From Siderastrea radians (lineage: Eukaryota; Cnidaria; Anthozoa; Scleractinia; Rhizangiidae): DNA of 64,000 nt. Shown here piece by piece: positions 44,481 through 55,700 of this stretch; the first letter of the stretch is position 1; each line of letters begins with the position of its first letter. A model generated the notes under the pieces. The model made no database searches. It was not told the origin of the DNA and was given only the letters and a program-made list of their open reading frames with translations. The position numbers were made by a program, and so were the translations under genes. The stretch spans positions 16,906,034 through 16,970,033 of the forward strand of contig OZ024895.1 in assembly GCA_964017195.1 (NCBI GenBank), given 5' to 3'.

Positions 44481-44506
44481 ATGTATTTATTTGTTATTAT
44501 TTTATT
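44473..44506 (-). terminator. Poly(A) signals of the repeat-exon gene
   Basis: Three AATAAA words on the minus strand (44478-44473, 44491-44486, 44506-44501), 80-110 bases after the stop codon. Confidence 0.5.
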
Positions 44507-44584
44507 TACTCTATTTTGATTAATTTTATTACATTTTTGGTCATTTTCGGATGTCCATATTACCAAAATCTTTTTAGCCTTACT

Positions 44585-44670
44585 TTAGCGGTAAACAGCC
44601 ATTGCGGGAACAGGAGCTGAAGATGTAGGTTGCTTAGTAGATGAACTTCCGGCATTCACAGCACCTGGAT
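44585..44670 (-). CDS. Repeat-exon gene exon 10 (array unit 5, terminal)
   Basis: Acceptor TTGGTTTCTTAG, phase 1; PGAVNAGSSSTKQPTSSAPV then PAMAVYR and TAA at 44585. A last array unit whose end has become the stop; GTAAG just beyond looks like a relic donor. Confidence 0.78.
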
Positions 44671-47600
44671 CTAAGAAACCAAATAAAAATAAAAGATGTT
44701 CACGCTTAATTTACTGTTCCGATAAAGATTTAGGAATTATTTCGTAGTTCAAATAGATGCAGTGTACAACTAAAGAGAAAAGCATTCTGTAGCAAATACC
44801 AAACTCTCTACGTAGCGATTAGTTGGAAATGGCTAATAAAAATGGTTTTCTTAAAATTCGCATTCTTAAAATAAAACTGATGAAAGCTTTACTTTTAGCT
44901 GTGCAATACGACTGCAAGGTGATTCTGTTTGCTTAAACTTGCCGAACTAACTAATTTTTTTTTTAATTTTGCATGGCCTGTTGCTGGGACTCAGCACAAA
45001 CCACCCTAGAAAAGGGCCTACACCATGGATGAGGGTCAATGACTCCCCGAACCATGAATATAATCATCGTGTATTGTCCCTTTAGTAGATCGAGGTAAGA
45101 GGGTTCTGGAAACAGGACTAACACTCGCGAAATTTAGACGGCATTACAAGTACCTATACTACTTTTCGATTTTTTTGTACGTCATTTTGAGGCCATCCCA
45201 CATGGCAGTTAAACCTAACACGTTTACACTTACTGAGAGCCGGTATCAAAGGAGGTATAACAGCAACAGATGAAGATTGCTTGGCTGCTGAACTTGCGGC
45301 GGACACTGAACCTGTGGCTAAATATAATGGGATTTCATTAAATTCGGAACACTTTTCAGTTCTTTATGATCGTCTAACAAGTTTGTTTTGCAATATGATG
45401 AACCACACGAGGCAAATTCAGACACATGCGTATGTACATTGTTTTGAAGAATACCTGAAACATATTTCAGCGTATTCACACGACAAGCAAAAGTTTCAAT
45501 TTGTAGACTTGTGCTCGCTACCACAAACGTGTAGACAAATGGTTGGTGACAAGTAGAACATGTACAGTTCTTGGACTTCAATACTTTACCCATGCCAGAA
45601 AAAGGGTGATGAGAATTATTTCTATTAATTTGACCTGTAATTAAAATCTTGTCATTTATAGTTTTGATGTATGGCCTTTTGTCGTGCGTGAGGACGTTTT
45701 AAGCGTTTTCTTAAGCATTAAAGAGTCACTGCAGGTTACAAATTCTGCAACGCAGTTACAAGCTTGTCCTATTTCACCTTTTATCTTCTCTTGTGTCCTT
45801 GTATGTTTTTAAATTTGTTAACTATGGCATTTCAAGACACTATATATCAAAGGTTTAATTTTGCCTCAAGACCATTCTCTAGGCTCTACCTACTACGACC
45901 CCACTCACCTATAGCTGGTATATTGGGGGGTATTGCGGTAGAAGATGACGCCTGCTTTGTTGATAAAATTGCTGCAGTAACAGCACCGGGGACTGGAACA
46001 CATAATTTAGTTCAGTTAGTTAATGTAGTTCAGTTACTTGCTAAAATTACCTGTAAAACTACGAATTATAGGGAACATAGAGATTACTTCATGGAAAATG
46101 CGCGCGTACGATTTTTATTCACGAGTTGAGTTTTCTGATACGTATCAACGAGTGAATAAAAATCGTACAAAGCATTTTCCATGCTGTAATGTGTTTGTTT
46201 CATAGGTACTGAGATTTTCTTTTTCGTGTAGTACTGAGTAGACAAATTTATTTGCACAAATAAATTACACTGTAAAACCATTCAAGTGCTCAACAACTGA
46301 GTAAATCAAACATCTGCAGCACTCAAAATTTTTCAGTAAAGTCAAATGTCTATTAATAAAGGAAGCCATGCCAATAACAAAGTTAAGTCAGGAAGATAAG
46401 TCACAATTTATTCATCATCAGAGTCACTTTCCAGTCCGAAGGCCTTAGACGTTTCCATCGCACCGTTTGGGGCTTGACGGATTTGTAGAAAGCGTCAGAG
46501 ACTGATTTAAAGTGTTAATGTTGATGGAGAAATTGCCACCTTGAACAACTGCGCCACTGAATAGTGCCATGGACTGCTGCTTACCACCATTCTGAGAGTC
46601 GGAGGACGGCGTACAAGCTGTTTCAGAAGAGGACGAAGCTGTGGTACCAGCCATCACAATGCTCAACACTTTTGACATGTGCGTCTGTTGCTTCGTTGAA
46701 ACAGTGCTGTAATTTTCTATGCTCTTCAAATTCTTATGGCCAGATAGTTGTGCAATTTGCGTAGGTGGAATGTCGTGTTCACTTAGCGTCTGGATCATTG
46801 TCTTTCTGCCGCTGTGATTTCGAAGCCTGTCGTTTTCAATTCCTGCTTTCTGAACCATGGTCTTCATTAAACCATTGAGTTTGTTTTTGCCAACAGCACC
46901 GGACTTGAACCAGCCTTTTGTTGCGAGCGAGTCCGTCTTCAAACCGTTGTTTACAGCCAAATAAAAGGGAGCATCATCTTGATTCATTTCCTCAGGTCTC
47001 TTCCTGGCAAAACATTTGTAGACCGCGACAGGATCTCTTTCAGTTCCGTCGGTCGCAAACATTTTCGGCGGTACAGTTCTGACATCGCTGCAGTCTGATC
47101 CCGTTCTAGTTTTTGTTTGTCTTTCATTGAACTCCAAGTACTCGACTCCGCTTGCCGTTTTCTGTAGCTTTACATCTCCCCAGCACATATCACGATGTTC
47201 GTGGCACCCACGGAGTCCGAAGTGAAGAGTGATGTTTAGCCAGAGCGTGTTTAAAAGTGTCTCGGGACTACACATACCGAGCAAACCCTTCTCGTACAAT
47301 ATTTTCAACTCTTCGCTTGTCAAAGCTACCGACGCTTTGGGTTTATTTCCTTTACCTTGCTTCTTTAGCTGTTTTTGTTTGGACTGAAGAACTTTCCTGG
47401 TTTTCTCAAACACCAAGTCGTTGATTATGCTTACAGAATAGCTCTTTTTCTTCAGCTGTCTTTCGAAGCTAGCCACTAAACTTCGAAGAGAGTCGGTTCG
47501 TATTCATTGCCATCTTTGGTGCGGACGGAGATGATGAATTGGCTGATGTATTCATTCAGCTCAACAGCCGGAATATCTTCTATTTTTCTGTCTTCGTTCT

Positions 47601-49693
47601 TCGTTTTCAAAAATCTTTCAAGCAATCTTACATCTCGTTCAGTTTTTTGAGCGGTGTTTTTGTTTTCTTGTTCTAAAATGAATTTTTCAACTGAGCAAAC
47701 AGAAGCAAACCTTCCCTCGGCCATTTTTCAAAGCGCGCGTTTTTTTGTCTGCAACGGCTGTCGGATGACGTTTCCTTCAGTACGTTCATTCATCACCAGT
47801 GAAATTTCGTCGTTCGCGTTGCTGATTGGACGAACGATATTTTTTCACAGTGAAATTTTGTCGTTCGTGCTCCTGATTGGCTTCGTTTAAATCAGTACGA
47901 ATTTTATTCACCGTGATTTTCGTGGATAAATCTCAGTACTTATGAAATAAAGTTTTTTACAGCGCAGTTTAATTTCACAGTTATACATAAGCTCATGTAA
48001 AGCAGTACAGTAAGTAACTGTAAACATAACAGGGGACGTTATTTTGGTCATAGGGAATATAAACTCGATATCAAGTTTTTAATCTTACAGAGAGCAGGAA
48101 TCATTGGAGGTATGGCAGCTGATGATGAAGGTTGCTTGGTTGATGCACTTGCGGCGGACACGGCACCTGGAGCTGAAAAATGAAATTAATAATTGCTGGT
48201 TATCATTGTTAATTTTTTCATCTTCGCAGTCAACGGGTTTCAATCAGGGTTATCAGAAATGATCTCTTTCTTCAGATAGATGGTAAGATAAATAGATGGT
48301 TAATTTGTGCTCAGCTGAAGCTCGTTGGAAGCAAGGTAAGCATCTGTTGAGGTACAAAGGTGGATTCACAAGAGAACCTAATGTCTCCAACCTCCTGTCT
48401 CTTGATATTTGCTGTTTTAAAGCTTGTTGACTTCCAAGTTCTCTTTACATTCCATGTTAAATCTCAGTACTTTTTTTTTTTAATTTTGACTTTCAGCCAT
48501 TTTAACCGATGTTTTAAACTTAGTGAGCAGGTTCGGTTAACACTGTAAAATTAAAGTAAAATATCAGTTTCCTTACTTCTTGATAGTCCGTACATTACTC
48601 TACAAACCGGTGTTTACCTAATGCAGGAATCATTGGCGGTATAAGAGTTGGTCCAGGTATTGCACTCGGCGTTTCAGCTACAAAAAATATTGCATTGCAT
48701 GAACAGCACAATTTCTATAAGGTTTTTCATCAGTGTGAAGACAGCACTCCAATGAAAGTAAAACTAATAAGCTGTATTGACGTGTGAAAGAATCCTTTAC
48801 GTCACCGTCATGCACAAACATGTTGGTTCCTTTTGGAAGGATGCCTTATGGCCTGAAGCTTACTGAAACATTTGAAATTTGTCTGTTTCCTACTAAATCC
48901 TTTGCAATCTTTGGAGAATCACTGGAAATTATTATGAGAAATCTTGAGATTTGAGTACGAGTACGAAATTGAGTAAAAGTACGAGTTTTCAATTCCACTT
49001 TGCAAGCTTTAAATCATCACATCATATGCCAGTATGATTCCTGGAGCTTCCTTTTCTACTGGTAAAAAACACAAAGGATCGAGTGAGGGCTCTGGAAACG
49101 TCACTGGTTTGAAATTCAAAAGTCGTACTCGTAGGTCATTCTCGTACTCGTAGTCCGATCTAAAGGTCGCTTCTGAACACCTTCAGACAACTTTGAGAGA
49201 GATTCTTGCTGGGGGTCCTCATGTTAGAGATAACGAGGGATTCGAGATACGCAAGAGGAAATTTCTTGAACAATAGTAAGTAGATTAGCGCGAGACGGGA
49301 TCTACTGTATATTTAGCCTTCTAATTAGGGTATGCCGCGAAGATTACAACAACTTGTTTAAGGCAGGAACATTACTTGTCTTAGCCACAGAAATCACGGG
49401 CTTTCCTGATGAGACACAACCTGAAATTAAGAAAATATAATAAAATACAAGAAGGTTATGATAGATGATGATAGATGGTTTATTGAAGCTATAAAAAGGA
49501 AAAACGGCATTTATAATAGAATTTCTCAAGCATTCCCTTAGCACTCAAAGTTTCCCCTCAAAACAAATGACATAACACTAGACGATCCCTTACTTCGAAA
49601 TTATCTCTTGCTGTGCCATTGGGAGATTAGCGTATTTTTGTCCTTGTCCCCCATCTCCCACTCCCCCTCACACATTTTCACACTGCTGTTGTT

Positions 49694-49724
<31 letters not shown>

Positions 49725-52700
49725 ACTAACCTTGTCTAGTACTGACTTTAAAGTCTTTAATATCGAAGCCTGCTGGTGATTCCCTTTCCTCCATCTCCCC
49801 CGCCCCCCCCCCCCCTTTTTTTATATTTGTGCGGACGCAGTACGCAGTACGCATGCGACAGCATCTATGTCATCGTCTTTCAGACTTTGTTTGTTTGTTT
49901 GTTTGAGTTTGGTACGGGTTCCTGAGTCAACAGTAAATTGCGGCAGCGGTGTTCTTGGGGGGTGGGGAGCTTTATTCAGGAGGAGGTGTAAGGAAGGGCG
50001 CGGTTTTCAGAAACCTCGGGCTTTTTGGTCAGCGGTGCAGTGTCTAGGTAACCAAACTGCGGATCAAAAGAATTCTAGGAAAAGCTGGACGGTTCTATTT
50101 CTCTTGATTCCTGACAATGCTGACACGATCTTCTGACACAAGCTATGGAGCTTACGTACGTAGTGCACGTGAGTACGATATTGCGTTCGCCTGTTTCTGC
50201 TTCATGTTTACACTGACATTTTAATAATAAATAAATGAAATAATAGCCTTCTTATTTTATTTTTGTTTGCTCGGTATTCTAGTTTGATTTCCGAGATGTT
50301 TACAAATCAACGTTGGGGGTGTTTATTGACTTATTGTACGTACGTCACCTGTGCACACCGTGAAATAAAGAAAATGCTCTTTGCTTTACATAAAACAGCT
50401 AAAACCCAGATAAACGTGTTTCACCTGATGTTTTTTGTTGTTTGATTATAAAACTGCTAGTCAACTGGGCTGTGTGAGCGTAAGATTGCGTGGTCTTTGT
50501 TTCATCATACGAGTGTATCGTCCTATGTTCTGGTTATGACACGTTTCGCTGGTTGTTGATGCGATTGTATTGGCCCGTATTTAATAAAGTTTCAAAAACT
50601 TGTATGGCACGTTTCATGTTCGTCATTCATTGGAAAGGGGCTTTAGAGCGGTTTTCAATTGAGTGTCGAAAGTCATGTTGTGTTTGCTTTGGTTTTGCAT
50701 TACTAGGCTCTCTGATTGGTTAAAAAAACTCGCGCCACTTTCTCAACCAATCTGGCGTAAAACCAAAACCAATCGTGACTTGCTCGCACGCGTTTTCCCG
50801 CGCTTAGCGCCAATTGCTTGTATTTGATTTGATTTCTGATTGGTTCATTTTGTGTTTTGTTCCTGTTGTGATTGGTCAGAGTAATTGCTTTGGTTTTGGT
50901 TTTACGACACTCATTTGAAAACCGCTCTATTTCCGAAAGCACCAATTAATTCACCAACCAAGATGAAACAAAGGCAGCTTTGATTTTTGGAAAGAGGAAT
51001 AAACTAATTTACTTCTGGAAAATGAAACGTCAAGATTGGCATAATGCCATGATGTGGTAATAATTCGTGCACTTCGTGAGAAACTTCGGTTTTCTGCTTA
51101 CGTTCAGTAATCCGACTGATGTTAATTAAGAACGTACTCTAACTATTTATGAAGAAACAAAAATATGCTGTTCGGGAGCTCAACATTTTAACTAGCAACG
51201 AAGAAGCAAAAATGAATTACCTACAGCAGGTTCGCGGGAATAAAATCACGCAATCATTTTAACAGATCTAACAGGTTGTCGCCTTTTACTTATATGACTA
51301 AATCCAAGAGTCACACAAAGCATTAACTTAGTGCTATGGTTTCCTTTCCGTTTAGTACGGTCGGATTTTATTTTCATTTCAAATTTGCTTCATTAATTTT
51401 TTACATGAACAACTCATTTCGAACCTTACCTTTTATTAGGTAATAATGCCCTTTTTAACTAACTTGAATTGACTAAGAGGCACCCTTTTCCCTTCCATTG
51501 CTCGATCACTGAGTCAAATCATAATGAGCAAATCGCATTTCCCCAGTCAAGTTTTAAAAACACTCATGTGCGCATTGCGGTAACAGTCGGCTAAACAACG
51601 ATTCAAAAAAATTTATTAATCAGACGTCCGCGCATGCCCGCAAAGCGCGGGCCGTTTATTTCATACTGTTGCTGCTGTTTTCGTTTTTGTTGGAGAATAC
51701 ACCTAGCACTGAATTTAAAAGTCCTTAATTCACTGGCCCCTTCCACTCCCCTCTTTCACAGATCAACCCCATTCCTACTCAACATATATACCTGTAATTC
51801 CAGGGCATGTGACAGAGTTAGTACTCTGTTGAACAAAAGATGAAACTGTTGAAGGGGAAGTCGTCAAAATCGTGGGAGTTGATATGGCAGCGGATGGACC
51901 TTTTGAAATTATTGTTCCTGCTAACTGATTCAACGATGTAGCGGAACTAAAACTTGGCACAACACCAGATTGTGAAGGTCGGGGTGCTTGTAGCAAAGGA
52001 CTAGTGACCTTCGGATTGAGTCCACCAGGCTGCAGTGGTGCTGGAGGGTTCACTTGTGGCGGAAAGGCGCCAATGCAAAGGCAAAGACATAGCGAAGGAC
52101 AGTGCTGGGTGTTGTTAACATTGTTGGGGAGTGGACGCAGTGAAGTGGGATTCCCTCCTGACGAAGGTTGGGGACACGGGCACGGGCAAGGAGAAGGTGG
52201 AGGACAAGGCGCTTCTGAAGAAGAACATGGAAAAATATGTAGCAAGTAATATGCACTCACATGTAGCTGGGTAGGTCTCACTGCTTCATACAGGGATTGG
52301 TTGCATGTTGTGTGAGACTCCCACCGGTTTATGGTGCCTATGAAGTAAAAACTAAGTTAAGCTGATTTGAAAGGCCTTTCAAAGTGAAGAAGAATGGTGT
52401 TTTCTTTTTCTTTTTCATCTCTCATGCTAGAGATCTTCAAGTTAAAAGGAAATAAGTGATGACGTGACAAGTGGTTGAGGTCTGGAGGCAAATCATAAAA
52501 TCAAGAATATCTCTTGAAATATTGAGGCATTGTAACTGAAACTTGGCAGCAGTAATGTACCTTATTAAGAAAGACACACAGTAACACATATTGTGATGTT
52601 TCCATGGCAGCAGTTTAGCTTCCAGGCTTCTTTCTTGCAAGAATAACATTCCCCCTTCTTAGGCTTTACAAACTTCATTCACTGCTTAATAGTTAATGAG

Positions 52701-55700
52701 GAAAGCAAGCACAATATGGGCATTGTGTGTGTTGTGGACAGGTCCTTCTTTCTCTCGTTATAGAGTCACAAAATGGCGATTTCTGGTTCAGAGCAGAAAG
52801 AGACAGGAGCCAAGATTGTTGCCATGGCAACATCACAATATGCCTTATCCTGTGTCCTTCTTAATGCACAATATTGGTGCCAAGTTTCAATTATCTTCAT
52901 CTATTCTTTCCTGAGATACACCTTCATTTTGTGATTTGTCTTCATGCTGTACTCATCTATGAGGTTATCAATTTCTAATTTGCATAACATAAAAACTTGA
53001 ATATCTCTTGAATGAATCATGACATTACAAAACAGTAAACACCATCCTTCTTCACTTTGAAAGGCCTTTCAACTTAACCTAAATTTTGCTTTAACTTAGA
53101 TTTTACTTCATAGGCACTTTAAATTACGAGTGTTTTATGCAACTGGGCCCTGCGTTCTTTAGCATAACGTGACAAGGAACATTTTATATCCTCTTTATGT
53201 GGATTATGCAAAGAGCCCAAAATTCAGGCAGATTCTATTTCTGTAATACGGACGCCTTCATAAGACGCATACACTTTTCCCAGTCCCTTCTAAGTCCGTA
53301 TTAAACAGCGCTTCTACTATAGTTGTATACTTTACAGAGGAAGGCATCCGCTAGGTTGCGTGGGTTATGATCATGATGGCACCTCTACTGAATGACATTC
53401 AGATCACAATAAGGGAACGAGACTGAGCAACAGTACAACCTTCGATCTTTAAACAAGTCTAGTTCCCAGACTACTCGATCTTCCCTCTTACTGACAGGTA
53501 GTGAAGGAGGCAACTCTGGGAAAAATATTGATGTGACCTGAAGAAATCATGGGTCTGCACTACGTACAAGGTTTAGAAAACTATAATTGTGCCCCATCTT
53601 GTACTCCTTCAAACAGATCAGACCTTTCATCCATCTAAAAGTATCGATGATCAACATCTTACCTGGCTTTGGCGGTAAAGAAATGTGTATAGTTGCAGCC
53701 GTTTGAATCAAAACACCTGTAGGAGTCACTGGGCCTTGTATTGGAGTGTACGCATTGTTCTTGTTGATTTGTTCAATGACTGAGGAAGGCAGAGGTATTT
53801 CCGAGATCTCATATCGACCTAAAAAGAGAATCCTGCATTATTAGAACGTTACAGAAAATTCAATGCAAACGATTTGCCTATTCGTGTTTACAGTCTGCAG
53901 GGATTCTTGCCTATTACACATCGCCCAAAAAGCAGCGACACAGAACTGGAACCGGAACCTTTATACGTTGGGCGACCCTAACTGAATTTGAAAGCATATC
54001 GAGAAACAATAGAGAAAATGTCCTCAACATGCAGATGTCTGGCTGCGCGTTTATATCTATTGCCATTCCCCCAAACTAACAATCATAGTAATTTGGTTTC
54101 ATATGGTTGTTACAGCAGTAATATGAACTTAAATATCCCATCATGTTTAAACTTTACCCTCTATAACGCCTTTATCAATGTGGTCTCAAATTTTCCTATT
54201 CTACCAATCGGCTAGAAGATCAGTTTGTAAGAAATGGGTTCATTTTCACTTTGAGGACGCAATTCGTTTTTTATTCCTTTTTTATTCCTTTGTTTATTCC
54301 TTTGATCCCCAGAGTCAAATCTCGAACTTGTGATCTCAACTTTTGCGTTCATGTCCTCAAACGAGTAGCACTTTCTCTTACCTAAACATTTCACAAAATG
54401 AGTTTTTTCAGTGATCTTGTTTGGAAATACATGGGTTAACGTGCTTGAAGTACTGTCAAGCTAGGAGTGGATGGGTGTCAAAGAGTTTGTTCAATAAATT
54501 GTATTCGACAGGTACCTGGTGTTTGATTTCCTTCATGCCTATATGGTCAAAGTAAAGTAAAATATGCGGTCTACCTTAGTGTATTTTGCAGGGTTTGATT
54601 TTACTAAAAGCGCGCCACAATGGCCGTTAAAATATTCGTCGAGTCAAGTACTAGGCTACGAAAAACGCAGAGCTCCTTGAAAAAAAATGATTCCTTACTA
54701 AAATCACATGCAACAACAAGAAGCAAAGTCATTAGAACCTTATTTATTTGCAAGAGGAATCGGGATTTTTTACAGGTTCCATTATCGTAAACCACTAACA
54801 AGAATAAACAAAAATAACGAAAATAGAACACAGGCGGAAACTGGTATTTTTGTAACCCCGTATCGTTTAATTGTGAACGTCTAAATGCATATGTCTTCCA
54901 TAAAACTAATTCTATTTAAAAATTTTAGGCTTGAAATTATATACCGTCATTCAACATCATTCTATAGATTCATGCAAGGTAAGAGTTCAGCGGGAAAAAA
55001 TCCTTTAGGCTTAAATAAGGGAAGCACTTCACCTTCTAACGACTGATACCCCTGAGGCCGCCAGGTTACGGATCAAATTGGGTTCAGGAATGTTGGTTGC
55101 AAGATTAGAAACCTGAGGGGCCAGAGCTGAGAAAACCCCCCGAAGCAAACAATTTTGAGCTCAAACATTTATGAAACCGAGTCCAAATTTGAGCACGGAG
55201 CAAGCGAACGTTCTCACTACTGCGCTATTCTTGCTACCTACTTCAGGTCCAAGCTTTTAGTATGTGATCGATCTACCGACGACAATACGCAAAATTTATT
55301 GAAATGGAATAACTTAAATCAGCGCAATCCGTTGACTCCTCTTTTTACGTGATATTTGTTTGTTTGTTGTTTGTTTATCGGTTTATTTTATTTCTAGTTC
55401 GTCGCCTGGCTTACCCTTCCCATAGTCCTGGAGCAGATTCTTCAGTAGTGGTCTTTAGTATTAAATGACAAACGAACTTATTATTCTTATAATGCAACTG
55501 CGATCCCCTCCGTTTATCCCTGGCTTCGCAGAAATCCTAGATTTCTTAAAAGTCATGGAAACTATTAGCGGATGCCCTTTCACCCCAAAGTGCAAGTCGC
55601 ACCTTAAGTATGAAAAGTCAATTATAATCGAGTCTGCTTGTCTTTTAAAAATCCTAACGTTTAGGCGTTCAATTCAAGCGAAAGCTACTCCCAAATTCTT

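Noticed and set aside
45281..45593. 91-residue ORFs on both strands
   Set aside because: They overlap array exon 9 and its intron; the spliced minus-strand frame explains the coding part.
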